From the NCBI RefSeq assembly GCF_001931485.1, contig NZ_MSDV01000020.1:53268-117267 (forward strand): DNA of 64,000 nt, read 5' to 3'. Numbering within the stretch: position 1 is the first letter of the stretch; every line of letters begins with the position of its first letter. Shown here piece after piece: positions 45,500 to 54,504 of this stretch. Source of the DNA: Burkholderia sp. SRS-W-2-2016. Its GTDB lineage: Bacteria; Pseudomonadota; Gammaproteobacteria; Burkholderiales; Burkholderiaceae. Below the pieces are notes generated by a model, which searched no databases, was not told the DNA's origin, and saw only the letters and a program-made list of their open reading frames with translations. Both the position numbers and the translations under genes were made by a program.

Positions 45500-45517
45500 T
45501 GTCGCATTGATGCGACA
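45500..45517. promoter_or_regulatory. Perfect 18-bp inverted repeat upstream of narG
   Basis: TGTCGCATTGATGCGACA has 8-bp perfect arms (TGTCGCAT/ATGCGACA) around TG, 25 bp beyond the FNR-type box. It has the look of a dimeric regulator site (CRP/FNR superfamily or nitrate/NO regulator), but its spacing matches no consensus I know. Confidence 0.5.
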
Positions 45518-45752
45518 TACATGGAGAGCTAAATCCGCTCTTCTGCGTTTAGCGAATTCGCGTCGCTCGACGCTTTTGAAAGTGAATCAACGCTTCAATG
45601 CGGACGGAAAGAATGCAAGCATGCCAATGCATTAAAAAATGCTTATAGAACGTGGAATGTTCATATCACTAAAGACAGAAAATCGGCTCAATCCGACATT
45701 CGCGGGCGAATTGGCCATTTACGATGCCATTCGAGCGCCGCGGAGCAGGGCG

Positions 45753-46979
45753 CTAACCCGCTTTACCGTCAATTCGCACAGTAGTTAGATACCGTGTGTA
45801 TTTCGCCAGATAGAGTGCGAACGCCGCGCACCAGCAGGCACCTGCGATATCGATCCACAGCATCGTCGTACTAACCGATAGCCACGGCCCGAATACGCGC
45901 GTGAGCGCGGCCACGATCATCAATGCGTAAGCGCAGGTCTCGACGCGCCCGGCGACCAGCGGGCGCCCGGTGTGGCCGAGCGCGGTGCGGGTGATCATGC
46001 CGACGATCGCGCAGCCGATCGCGCCGACCGTCAGTGCGTGAATCGCGAGCGAGTGGGACAGCAGATTGAAGGCGGAGAGCGCGAGCAGCGCGAAGCCGAG
46101 CGGAATCCACGCATACGCGACGTGCAGAATCCACAGAATTGGCCGCGCGCCGACGCGCGATGAATGCCATCCGGCGATCCTGATGCCGTGAATCAGCGCC
46201 GCACTGCCGGCCAATACGGCGACCAATGGCGCGGGCGCATTGAGCGCATCGGCAATGAAGGTCAGCACGACCACCGGCATCGCGAGGGTTTCCACGGCCT
46301 TCCAGCGTTTAATCGGGAAGCCGGGAATCGCGTTGGCCGTGAACATCGGAATTACCCGGCCGGCAATCACGGTAACGAACATGACCGCCAGTCCGACCGC
46401 CGCATAAGCGGCGCGCAGCGCCAGCTCAGGCTGCTGATGCAATGCCCACCAATGAAAAAGGCCATTCAACAGGCCAAACAGTCCGAGCGCGACCGGTAGA
46501 AAAATATTATGACGATTGCGCGCGGCAATCAGGATTCGCAATAGCACGAGACCGGTCACCGGCAGGAAAGCCGTATCGACGAATGCGGCCAGCACCGGCG
46601 GCCCGGACCAGACCAGCACACGCCCGCCGGCCCACAACAGCCACAACGCTGCGAGCGGCGCGCCGTGCGGGGTCTCCCGCGAGGTCCACGCGCGTACCGC
46701 GGTGAGCAGAAAGCCCACCACGATCGCGGCGACGAAGCCGAACACCATTTCGTGAACATGCCAGAGCACGCCGCTGATCGCGGGCGCGCGGCCGGCGCCG
46801 GCGTAGCCGTGCAGCGCGGCTAGCCACAGCGCGATCGCCAGCAGTCCGAAGGCTGCGCCGCCGAGATAAAACGGCCGGAAGCCGAGCCGCAGCACGGGCA
46901 GGTCGAGCGATGGAAACAGCCAGCGTCTGGTGACGTGAGTGGCGTGAGTGGCTTGATCGAGGTGATGGCCGGATTTCAT
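45753..46979 (-). CDS. nnrS: NnrS family membrane protein
   Basis: A 408-residue heme-copper membrane protein with about twelve helices, linked to protection from nitrosative stress in nitrate-respiring bacteria. Conserved features are LPVLRLGFRPFYLGGAAFG near the N-terminus, WHVHEMVFGFVAAIVVGFLLTA, and several intramembrane His (IHALTVGAIG, TRTALGHTGRPL). GGGAGA precedes the start. It lies upstream of narG on the same strand but is separated by the nar promoter region. Confidence 0.92.
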   Translation of the reverse strand: MKSGHHLDQATHATHVTRRWLFPSLDLPVLRLGFRPFYLGGAAFGLLAIALWLAALHGYAGAGRAPAISGVLWHVHEMVFGFVAAIVVGFLLTAVRAWTSRETPHGAPLAALWLLWAGGRVLVWSGPPVLAAFVDTAFLPVTGLVLLRILIAARNRHNIFLPVALGLFGLLNGLFHWWALHQQPELALRAAYAAVGLAVMFVTVIAGRVIPMFTANAIPGFPIKRWKAVETLAMPVVVLTFIADALNAPAPLVAVLAGSAALIHGIRIAGWHSSRVGARPILWILHVAYAWIPLGFALLALSAFNLLSHSLAIHALTVGAIGCAIVGMITRTALGHTGRPLVAGRVETCAYALMIVAALTRVFGPWLSVSTTMLWIDIAGACWCAAFALYLAKYTRYLTTVRIDGKAG

Positions 46980-47178
46980 CGTGCTTCTCCCGCCGGCTTC
47001 TGGCCAGCGCTCGAGCGCTGAATCGCGCAGGGACGCAGTGTGACGGTCCGAGTTCGGGCGGGATCGGCTGACTGCGCAGATGACTCACATTGTGATGTAT
47101 CTGGCTGGGCGATTCAAACCAATGCGTACCGGATAACGCGTGTCATAGCGCCGCATTGGTGTTTGGGCGGTGCGGCGC

Positions 47179-47226
47179 TCCGGCTGTCCGGCTGTCCGGC
47201 GGTCCGGCGGTCCGGCGGTCCGGAGC
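47179..47226 (-). repeat. 8-bp tandem array just past the LysR gene stop
   Basis: TCCGGCTG twice, TCCGGCGG three times and a final TCCGGAGC (47179-47226) make six 8-bp units. The array begins seven bases after the LysR gene's TGA (47234-47236). It carries no stop codons within units. Confidence 0.85.
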
Positions 47227-47233
47227 GACGATG

Positions 47234-48184
47234 TCAGGCCAGACCCTGGACGCTCGCCTGCGATGCGTCGAGCAGATGCGGCAGATAGCGCGCGGCGGGT
47301 CCTTTACGGCGGATCAGCGCGACCGGTCGATGCGGCAGCGGCGGCGACACCCGCAGCGTTTTCACCTGATCGCCCGCGGCCTGGTTGCGCAGAATCGGCG
47401 AGGGCAACACGCTGATGCCGACGTTCTCGGCGACCAGCTGCAGATTGGTCGCCGGTTGCGCGGAAGTGATGATCGGCTCCGGCGCCGCGAGTCCCGCCTG
47501 ACCGAACATTTCGATGACGGAGCGCGTGAGCAGCGAATCCGCCGGCGGCAGAATCCAGCGCTCGTTGCCGAGTTGCTCCCACGACACGCTGCGCCGTCTG
47601 GCAAGCGGATGCGAGGCGGCGGCGATCACTTCCATGTTCGCCGCGAACAGCCGGGTAATGTCGAGCGTCTCGGTCCGCATGCTCGGCAGGTCCAGCGAAC
47701 TGATCAGAAAGTCCAGCTCGCCTTCCTGCAATCTGACGAATAGATCCGGCACTGCGGCTTCCACTATTTTCAGGCGGATCGATGGATCCAGAGCGGTGAG
47801 GCGGCGGACCACGCCGGGCAAATAACCTTGGGCGATGAAATGCGGCGCGCCGACGTTGAGCGACAGAATTCGCGTATCGCTCAAGGTCTCCTTGTGCAAT
47901 CGGTCGAGTTCTCCGAGCAGCAGTTTGGCGCCGCGCAGCACCGTCTCGCCATATTGGGTCGGCGCGACGCCGCGCGCGTCACGCGCGAACAGGGGCACCC
48001 CGAACGCGTGCTCGACCTCGATCAGCGCCTTGCTCAACGCCGGTTGCGTGACGTTGAGCAGCCGCGCCGCGGCGTGCAGGCTGCCGCTTTCCGCGAGCGT
48101 GAGCAGGAGTTGCAGATGACGGAATTTCAACCGGCCGACGAGGCGGCGCAAACCTTCGTGACGGTCTTCGTCGAGTGCCGGCAT
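47234..48184 (-). CDS. LysR-family transcriptional regulator
   Basis: A 316-residue regulator. The winged helix-turn-helix is at about 18-78 (LKFRHLQLLLTLAESGSLHAAA, then TQPALSKALIEVE), and the substrate-binding domain follows from about 105. It is divergent from an MFS gene, and a degradation cluster follows that gene, so it most likely activates that transporter and perhaps the whole cluster. The inducer is unknown. Confidence 0.9.
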   Translation of the reverse strand: MPALDEDRHEGLRRLVGRLKFRHLQLLLTLAESGSLHAAARLLNVTQPALSKALIEVEHAFGVPLFARDARGVAPTQYGETVLRGAKLLLGELDRLHKETLSDTRILSLNVGAPHFIAQGYLPGVVRRLTALDPSIRLKIVEAAVPDLFVRLQEGELDFLISSLDLPSMRTETLDITRLFAANMEVIAAASHPLARRRSVSWEQLGNERWILPPADSLLTRSVIEMFGQAGLAAPEPIITSAQPATNLQLVAENVGISVLPSPILRNQAAGDQVKTLRVSPPLPHRPVALIRRKGPAARYLPHLLDASQASVQGLA

Positions 48185-48208
48185 AGTGATTCCAAAAGGT
48201 TTTCGGTA

Positions 48209-48222
48209 GATAAAATTATATC
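48209..48222. promoter_or_regulatory. Candidate LysR-type operator between divergent genes
   Basis: GATAAAATTATATC contains GATA and TATC arms in the AT-rich core of the 48185-48391 intergenic gap. LysR sites are T-N11-A dyads, and this fits loosely. The position next to the LysR start supports it more than the sequence does. Confidence 0.35.
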
Positions 48223-48391
48223 AGTATCGGTAATTGCCCCGGATACGTAGACTCAGCTCAAAACAACATCGCGTGAGTCGTCGCGAGCACGCAGCCCAAA
48301 AAATACTGGAGACATGGATGGACGGATTGACCGCAGGATTTGCACCCCACGCGCGGGCCGGCTCGATGCAGCGCGCCACCGGAGCCCGCTC

Positions 48392-49708
48392 ATGAGCCAC
48401 GCGAACGTACGCGGAGCGCGCCGCTGGGTGATCGTCGCATTGCTCACCGCGTTCATGCTGATCAACTTCTGCGACAAGGCGGTCTTCGGCATTGCCGCGC
48501 CGGCGATCATGCGCGATCTCGGGCTCGGCCCCGCGCAGTTCGGCACACTCGCCGGCAGCTTCTTCTATCTGTTCTCGCTGTCGCTGATTCTGTTCGGCAA
48601 GCTTGCGGAAACCATCAGTTCCAAAAAGCTCTTGCTGATCTGTGCATTCATCTGGACGCTCGCGCAATTGCCGATTGCATTCGTGACGTCGGTGTCCGCG
48701 CTGTACGCATCGAGAATTCTGCTCGGCTTCGGCGAGGGACCGTCGGCGCCGTTGTGCAATCACTCCGCCTTCACGTGGTTCGAGAACCGCGAACGCAATC
48801 TGCCCAGTACTTTCGTTTCACTGGGCGCGTTCGCGGGACTGCTGGTGTCGGGGCCGCTGCTCACGCATATCATCGTCGCGTACGACTGGCATCGCGCGTA
48901 TCTGGTACTCAGTCTCGCCAGCCTCGTGTGGGGCGTGATCTGGATTTTCCTCGGCAAGGACGGCCCGTACGCGAGCCTGAACCTGAAGTCGGCTGCGACC
49001 ACCGTGCTGCGCGCACGCTATCTGCACCTGTTCTTCAACCGGACCTTCGTCGGCGCGGCACTCATTATCTGGACTTCGTATTTCGCGTTCTCGCTGATCT
49101 TCAGCTGGGTGCCGTCGTATATGCGCGCAGTGCTGCATTTCGGCGACTCTGCAACCGGCTGGGCCTTCATGTTTTTCTCCTTTCTCGGGATGCCGATTCT
49201 GTTTGTCACGTCGTTATCGAGCCAGCGTCTGCAATTGCGCGGGATGCTGTCGAAGTACGCGCGCGGCTGGCTGAACTGCGCTCTGCTGTTGCTCAGCGGC
49301 GTGCTGACCGTCGGCGCGTTGACGCTGCCTCTCGCGCCGATGGTGCGGGCCGGCATTCTGGCTTTCGCGTGGAATCTGCCGCAGGTGTCGTTCGTGCTGG
49401 CGGTAGCGATGGTCGCGGAAATTACGCCGGATTCGCAGCGTTCGACTCTGCTGTGCGCGCTGTCCGCGATCGGCACCACCGCCGGATTGATCGCGCCGGC
49501 AATGACGGGCCGCTTTCTCGAACGCGCCGCGGGAGTCGAGGCCGGTTACCACAGCGCGTTCGAGATCGCCGGTGCGTTGCTGATCGTGTCCGCGCTGGCC
49601 GGCTTCTGGCTGATCGATCCGGAGGCAAGCAAGCGCAAAATCCCGCTCGCCGCGCGCGGTGAGCATGCGCAAAGCGATCCGGAGGCCGTGCTGAGCGGCC
49701 GGGTCTGA
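48392..49708 (+). CDS. MFS transporter, anion:cation symporter type
   Basis: A 438-residue twelve-helix transporter. The first helix (WVIVALLTAFMLINFCDKAVFG), the SFFYLFSLSLILFGKLAE segment and the LLGFGEGPSAPL motif in helix 4 resemble the ACS family, which imports organic anions such as aromatic or sugar acids. GGAG at 48381-48384 suits ATG 48392. A 26-residue longer form from ATG 48314 is possible, because GGAGAC precedes it. It probably imports the substrate of the cluster that follows. Confidence 0.8.
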   Translation: MSHANVRGARRWVIVALLTAFMLINFCDKAVFGIAAPAIMRDLGLGPAQFGTLAGSFFYLFSLSLILFGKLAETISSKKLLLICAFIWTLAQLPIAFVTSVSALYASRILLGFGEGPSAPLCNHSAFTWFENRERNLPSTFVSLGAFAGLLVSGPLLTHIIVAYDWHRAYLVLSLASLVWGVIWIFLGKDGPYASLNLKSAATTVLRARYLHLFFNRTFVGAALIIWTSYFAFSLIFSWVPSYMRAVLHFGDSATGWAFMFFSFLGMPILFVTSLSSQRLQLRGMLSKYARGWLNCALLLLSGVLTVGALTLPLAPMVRAGILAFAWNLPQVSFVLAVAMVAEITPDSQRSTLLCALSAIGTTAGLIAPAMTGRFLERAAGVEAGYHSAFEIAGALLIVSALAGFWLIDPEASKRKIPLAARGEHAQSDPEAVLSGRV

Positions 49709-49750
49709 GTGCCTGCGGAGTGTCCGGGGAGCGCCCGCGGAGTGTCCGCG
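49707..49750 (+). repeat. 11-bp tandem array beginning at the MFS stop
   Basis: GAGTGCCTGCG, GAGTGTCCGGG, GAGCGCCCGCG and GAGTGTCCGCG fill 49707-49750 with perfect 11-bp period. The first unit overlaps the gene's TGA (49706-49708). Later units do not repeat a stop. Confidence 0.85.
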
Positions 49751-49879
49751 GTACCCGCCGCCGCACAGATCGCAGTCCTGCGCTTTAACCACCCAACACT
49801 CATTCAGGCCGGCGCGAAACGTTCAACGTTCTGAGCGCATAACGCCGGAATTCGCTTCATCCACGGCATTTGCTGACGA

Positions 49880-49897
49880 GGCTAGCTGACGCTAGCC
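49880..49897. promoter_or_regulatory. Inverted repeat upstream of the CoA-transferase gene
   Basis: GGCTAGC and GCTAGCC form perfect 7-bp arms around TGAC, about 70 bp upstream of the CoA-transferase start. It could be an operator or a small hairpin; nothing identifies a regulator. Confidence 0.35.
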
Positions 49898-49966
49898 CAG
49901 GGGAGCGCTCGCGCGTTGCGAGCCAAGGTGAGCCGTTTCAATTCCGCAAGAACACAGGAAGCAACC

Positions 49967-51199
49967 ATGTTTAAACCGCTGCAGGGCGTACGCATCATCG
50001 ATATGTCTCACGTGATCGCCGGACCGATGGCGTCGCTCTACCTGGCCCAGTTGGGCGCCGAGGTGATCAAGATCGAAGCGCCGGCGGGCGGCGACGTGAT
50101 GCGCTCGAAGGCGTCGAAGAACCAGCCCGATTGTGCGGATACGCCATCGGCATTCGCCGCGTTCAATGCGGGCAAGCACTCGATGGCGGTCGATATCCGC
50201 CAGCCCGAAGGCGCCGCGATCGTCAAGGCGCTCGCCGAATCCGCCGACGTGTTCATCGAGAACTTCCGGCCGGGCGTCGTGCGCAAATACGGTCTCGGTT
50301 TCGACGAGATTAAAAAGATCAATCCCGATGTTATTTATTGCTCGATTTCCGGCTTTGGACAAAACAGCAAATGGTCGAAGCGGGGCGCGTACGACCACGT
50401 GATCCAGGCGCTGACCGGAATGATGATGATGTCCGGCGATTCGCCCGAGTGCCCGCCGGCCAAAGTCGGTTTTCCGGTCGTCGATATGGCGACCGGGATG
50501 ATCGCCGCGCTCGCGATCATGGGCGCGCTGCGGATGCGCGATATCACCGGCCAAGCGCAGTACCTCGACTGTTCGATGACGGACGCGTCGCTGATGCTGA
50601 TGTATCCGCACGCGTGCAGTTTCATGACCGACGGCGTCGAACCCGAGCGCATCGGCAATCGCGGTTTTACCGGCAGTCCGGGCGCGAATACCTATCAATG
50701 TCGCGACGGCTGGTTGGCGATCGCGGCCAACACCCCGGCGCAATTTCGCAAGCTGGCCGACCTGCTCGGTCTGGACGGCTTGTGCGAGAACGACGCAATT
50801 ATCGACGTGCAGGCATTCAACGCGCCGTCGGGCGGCTTCGTGATCGCCCGCAACGAGGCGCTGGCGCAGCAGGTTCTCACGGCCGCATTCGCGCAACGGG
50901 CCGCCGCGCAGATGGAAGTCGCGTTGAACGAAGTCGGCGTGCCGGCGGCGCGCGTGCGCACGATCGGCGAATACCTGTCCGCCGAACATTCGACCAGCGA
51001 GCTTGCGCCTCACGCCGATTTCGACCAGGGGCCGTACCGGATGCGCACGCCCGGACTCGGTTTCCGGTCCGGTGAATGGGCCGGGCAGCAATCGGCCAAA
51101 GCGCCTTCATTAGGAGAGCAGACCGGTCAATGGCTGGAGCAGATCGGACTGGATAAAGACCGCGTGGACAGCCTGTTCGAACGCGGCATCGTTGGTTGA
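49967..51199 (+). CDS. Class III (CaiB/BaiF) CoA-transferase
   Basis: A 410-residue family III CoA-transferase that moves CoA between carboxylic acids. Signature stretches are GVRIIDMSHVIAGPMASLYL at the N-terminus, AQLGAEVIKIEAPAGGD, and NFRPGVVRKYGLGFDEI. The catalytic Asp is expected in the LDCSMTDASLMLM region. ATG 49967 has AGGAAG upstream. It would activate the cluster's substrate without ATP, taking CoA from another acyl-CoA. Confidence 0.9.
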   Translation: MFKPLQGVRIIDMSHVIAGPMASLYLAQLGAEVIKIEAPAGGDVMRSKASKNQPDCADTPSAFAAFNAGKHSMAVDIRQPEGAAIVKALAESADVFIENFRPGVVRKYGLGFDEIKKINPDVIYCSISGFGQNSKWSKRGAYDHVIQALTGMMMMSGDSPECPPAKVGFPVVDMATGMIAALAIMGALRMRDITGQAQYLDCSMTDASLMLMYPHACSFMTDGVEPERIGNRGFTGSPGANTYQCRDGWLAIAANTPAQFRKLADLLGLDGLCENDAIIDVQAFNAPSGGFVIARNEALAQQVLTAAFAQRAAAQMEVALNEVGVPAARVRTIGEYLSAEHSTSELAPHADFDQGPYRMRTPGLGFRSGEWAGQQSAKAPSLGEQTGQWLEQIGLDKDRVDSLFERGIVG

Positions 51200-51238
51200 T
51201 CGAGCAGGTTGATTAATACAAAAGACGGAGACAGATCG

Positions 51239-52462
51239 ATGAAAATTCGCCACCTCGCATGGCTTGCCGGTGCGGCGGCCTGTGCGGCCCACGCCCAAAG
51301 CAGCGTGACGCTGTACGGCGTGCTCGACGCCGGCATCACGTACGTCAACAAGACCCAGACCGCGGTCGGCAGTCACGGTCCGGTCGGCGGCAGTCAGATC
51401 GCGCTGAGCGACGGCGCCGCGAACGGCGCGGCCGGAAGCCGCTGGGGCATCCACGGTGTCGAGGATCTGGGCGGCGGCCTGCAGGCGATTTTCACGCTGG
51501 AAAGCGCGCTCAACGTCAATAGCGGTGCGCTCGGCACCGGCGGCGCCGAGTTCGGCCGCCAGGCATATGTCGGCTTGACCGGGCGGTTCGGCACCGCGAC
51601 CCTCGGGCGTCAGTACGACACCTATACGGATTTTGTCCAGCCGCTCACCGCGACCGGCCAATGGTCGGGCTACATGGGCGCGCAACCGGACGACGTGGAT
51701 AGCCTGTCGAATACCAGCCGTTTCAACAACGCGATAAAGTTTAGAATGCCTACCTATCACGGGATGGCGGCCGGCGTGCTGTACAGCCTCGGCGGCGTGG
51801 CCGGCAGCTTCACGCAGAACCAGGTCATCACGATCGGCGCCGGGTATTCGCAGGGCCCGATCTCGGCGGCGGTCGGCTATCTGAACGCGCGCGATCCGAA
51901 TATCTCGCTGTACGGCAGCACGCCGAACAAAGGCTCGACGTCGGTGAACAACATCGGCTCGCCCGGTTCCGCGACGAGTCCGCAGGCCTCGCCGGTCAAT
52001 GCCGGTTACGCGTCGGCGAAAACCACGCAGATCGTCGGCGCCGGCATCAACTACGCGTTCAAGCCGGTCACGGTCGGCCTCGTGGTCACCAATACGCGCT
52101 ACTTCAGCCTCGGCTCCGCGTCGGGTCCCAATCCGTTCGGCTACAGCGGGACCGCTTCGTTCATGAACTACGAGCTGAGCGTCAAATCGCAACTGACGCC
52201 CGCGCTGCTGCTCGGCACCGCGTTCCATTACACCGACCGCAATTCGGTCAACGGCGACGGCGGCGCGAAATATTTGCAGCTGGATCTGGGCGGGTTCTAT
52301 TACCTGTCCAAGCGCACCGACGTGTACTTCCTGACCGTGCTGCAACGCGCGACGGGCCGCGATTCGCTGGGTCAGAGCGCGGTGGCGTCGATTACCGGCT
52401 TCAGCCCGTCGACCACCGATCATCAGATCGGCGTGCGGATTGCGTTGCAGCACCGGTTTTAA
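51239..52462 (+). CDS. Gram-negative trimeric porin
   Basis: A 407-residue outer-membrane porin of the Burkholderia OmpC/Porin_4 type. The signal peptide (about residues 1-19) is followed by SSVTLYGVLDAGITYVN, the typical first strand, a GSRWGIHGVEDLGGGLQAIF strand, and a closing strand ending in Phe (QIGVRIALQHRF), as expected for BAM substrates. ATG 51239 gives an intact signal peptide. In the catabolic cluster it may widen uptake of the substrate. Confidence 0.92.
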   Translation: MKIRHLAWLAGAAACAAHAQSSVTLYGVLDAGITYVNKTQTAVGSHGPVGGSQIALSDGAANGAAGSRWGIHGVEDLGGGLQAIFTLESALNVNSGALGTGGAEFGRQAYVGLTGRFGTATLGRQYDTYTDFVQPLTATGQWSGYMGAQPDDVDSLSNTSRFNNAIKFRMPTYHGMAAGVLYSLGGVAGSFTQNQVITIGAGYSQGPISAAVGYLNARDPNISLYGSTPNKGSTSVNNIGSPGSATSPQASPVNAGYASAKTTQIVGAGINYAFKPVTVGLVVTNTRYFSLGSASGPNPFGYSGTASFMNYELSVKSQLTPALLLGTAFHYTDRNSVNGDGGAKYLQLDLGGFYYLSKRTDVYFLTVLQRATGRDSLGQSAVASITGFSPSTTDHQIGVRIALQHRF

Positions 52463-52530
52463 GCGGCTTTGCGCGTGGCTCGCGGAGGGCGGGGCCGCGT
52501 CTATTTAACTGAAGTTGGAGAAGCATTTCC

Positions 52531-53715
52531 ATGAGAGAAGCTGTCATCGTCTCCACCGCGCGCACGCCGATCGGCCGCGCGTTCAAGGGGGCATTCAACC
52601 AGACGAAGTCGCCGACGCTGCTCGCGCACGCGCTCGATCACGCAGTGCGGCGCGCGTCGATCGATGCGGCTGAAGTCGAGGACGTCGTGATCGGCTGCGT
52701 ACTTTCGGCCGGCACGTCGGCGATGAACGTCGCCCGCAATGCGGTGTTCGCGGCGGGATTTCCGGCGACCGTGTCCGCGCAAACGATGGACCGCCAGTGT
52801 TCGTCCGGCCTGATGGCGATTGCGACCGCGGCCAAGCAGGTGATGGTCGATGGAATGGACATCACGATTGGCGGGGGCGTCGACAATATCTCCGCGGTTC
52901 AGAACGACTACTTCGCGTGGTGCGCCCGCGAGCAGGATCCGAACGCCATAGCGCATGCACCGCACGCGTATATGCCGATGCTGCAAACGGCGGAGTGCGT
53001 GTCGGCCCGCTACGGCATCAGCCGCGAGGCCGCGGACCGCTACAGTTTGCAGTCCCAACAACGCACCGCGGCCGCGCAGGCGGCCGGCTATCTGGACGCG
53101 GAGATCGTGCCGATCACGACGACGATGAGCGTCACGGACCGGCACAGCGGCGAAGTCCACTCGCGCGAGGTGACGCTTGCGCGCGATGAAGGCAATCGTC
53201 CGGAGACCAGCTACGAAGGGCTCGCGAGTCTCAAACCGGTGCTTGCCGATGGCGTGGTGACCGCCGGCAACGCAAGTCAGTTATCCGATGGCGCGTCGGC
53301 GTGCGTGGTGATGGAACGCTCGCTCGCCGAGCGCCGCGGACTCAGTCCGCTCGGCATCTATCGCGGCATCGCGGTCGCGGGGTGTGCGCCGGAAGAAATG
53401 GGCATCGGTCCGATCTACGCGATACCGAAGCTGCTCGCCCGGCATGGCCTTAAAGTGGCCGACATCGGCCTGTGGGAATTGAACGAGGCGTTTGCGTGTC
53501 AGGCGTTGTTCTGCCGCGATCATCTCGGCATCGATCCGGCGATCTACAACGTCAACGGCGGCGGTATTTCGATTGGTCATCCTTACGGTATGACCGGGGC
53601 GCGGCTGGTCGGGCATGCGCTGATCGAAGGCAAACGGCGCGGTGAAAAATACGTGGTCGTCAGCATGTGCGTGGGCGGCGGAATGGGCGCGGCCGGGTTG
53701 TTCGAGGTGGCGTGA
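52531..53715 (+). CDS. Thiolase (acetyl-CoA C-acetyltransferase type)
   Basis: A 394-residue thiolase. The nucleophile is Cys90 in [11 protein letters not shown], the His is in [17 protein letters not shown], and the second Cys is in [18 protein letters not shown]. Length is usual for the biosynthetic/degradative thiolase group. It would cleave the 3-oxoacyl-CoA at the end of the cluster's pathway. GGAGAAG precedes the start. Confidence 0.92.
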   Translation: MREAVIVSTARTPIGRAFKGAFNQTKSPTLLAHALDHAVRRASIDAAEVEDVVIGCVLSAGTSAMNVARNAVFAAGFPATVSAQTMDRQCSSGLMAIATAAKQVMVDGMDITIGGGVDNISAVQNDYFAWCAREQDPNAIAHAPHAYMPMLQTAECVSARYGISREAADRYSLQSQQRTAAAQAAGYLDAEIVPITTTMSVTDRHSGEVHSREVTLARDEGNRPETSYEGLASLKPVLADGVVTAGNASQLSDGASACVVMERSLAERRGLSPLGIYRGIAVAGCAPEEMGIGPIYAIPKLLARHGLKVADIGLWELNEAFACQALFCRDHLGIDPAIYNVNGGGISIGHPYGMTGARLVGHALIEGKRRGEKYVVVSMCVGGGMGAAGLFEVA

Positions 53716-53723
53716 GGTGGCAT
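53704..53723 (+). repeat. Two 10-bp units across the thiolase stop
   Basis: GAGGTGGCGT and GAGGTGGCAT are adjacent, and the thiolase TGA (53713-53715) spans their junction. Two units alone are weak evidence, but the position matches the other gene-end arrays. Confidence 0.5.
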
Positions 53724-53751
53724 CGATTTCAGTTGAGGACGGGAACAGACA

Positions 53752-54492
53752 ATGAGATTGAATCAGAAAGTGAGCATCGTCACCGGCGCGGGGCAGGGCA
53801 TTGGCGCGGCGACCGCGCTCAAGTTTGCGCGCGAAGGGGCGATCGTGATCGTCGCGGATCTGCGCGAGGACGCGGTGAACAAGGTGGTCGACGCGTGCCG
53901 CGACGCGGGCGCCGACGCGCTCGGTTTCACGCTGGACGTCGCCGATCGCGCGGCGGTGGACCGGATGGTCGCGGCGATTGGCGAGCGCTATGGGCGCATC
54001 GACGTGCTGGTGAACAATGCCGGCATTACCCGCGACGCCCGTTTGCAGAAAATGACGCTCGAGCAGTTCGACGACGTGATCGACGTGAACCTGCGCAGCG
54101 TGTTTCATGCATCGCAGGCGGTGGTCGATGGAATGATCGAGCGCGGCGGCGGGGTGATTCTGAATGCGAGTTCGGTGGTCGGCATTTACGGCAATTACGG
54201 CCAGACCAATTACGCGGCCGCGAAGTTCGGCGTGATCGGTTTCACCAAAACGTGGAGTCGCGAACTCGGACCGAAAGGAATTCGCGTCAATGCGATTGCG
54301 CCCGGCTTTATCGACACGCCGATTCTCTCCACCGTACCCGATGAAGTGCTGGCGAAGATGCGCGAGCAGGTGCCGTTGCGCCGGCTCGGCCAGGCCGACG
54401 AAATCGCCAACGTGTACGCGTTTCTCGCGAGCGACGAGGCCAGCTACATCAATGGCGCGGTGATCGAAGTGTCCGGCGGCATGACCTTATAA
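53752..54492 (+). CDS. Short-chain dehydrogenase (FabG-like)
   Basis: A 246-residue SDR. Cofactor motif [15 protein letters not shown] lies at about 11-25, NNAGITRD in the middle, and the catalytic Ser/Tyr/Lys in SSVVG...YAAAKFG. It probably oxidises a hydroxyacyl-CoA or hydroxy acid in the pathway, giving a second dehydrogenase besides the fused enzyme downstream. It starts 37 bp after the thiolase stop. Confidence 0.9.
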   Translation: MRLNQKVSIVTGAGQGIGAATALKFAREGAIVIVADLREDAVNKVVDACRDAGADALGFTLDVADRAAVDRMVAAIGERYGRIDVLVNNAGITRDARLQKMTLEQFDDVIDVNLRSVFHASQAVVDGMIERGGGVILNASSVVGIYGNYGQTNYAAAKFGVIGFTKTWSRELGPKGIRVNAIAPGFIDTPILSTVPDEVLAKMREQVPLRRLGQADEIANVYAFLASDEASYINGAVIEVSGGMTL

Positions 54493-54504
54493 GCGAGCAG
54501 ATCA

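Larger units (their letters stand above)
45373..45752. other. narG upstream region
   Basis: This 380-bp region between the nnrS stop and the narG start is clearly AT-rich compared with its neighbours. It holds an FNR-type box (45462-45475) and an 18-bp inverted repeat (45500-45517), and AT-rich tracts around 45630-45680. I see no gene. It is very likely the oxygen- and nitrate-responsive promoter of narGHJI. Confidence 0.7.

Noticed and set aside
47085..47095. TCACATTGTGA as a CRP site upstream of nnrS
   Set aside because: The half-sites are in the wrong order and spacing for TGTGA-N6-TCACA.
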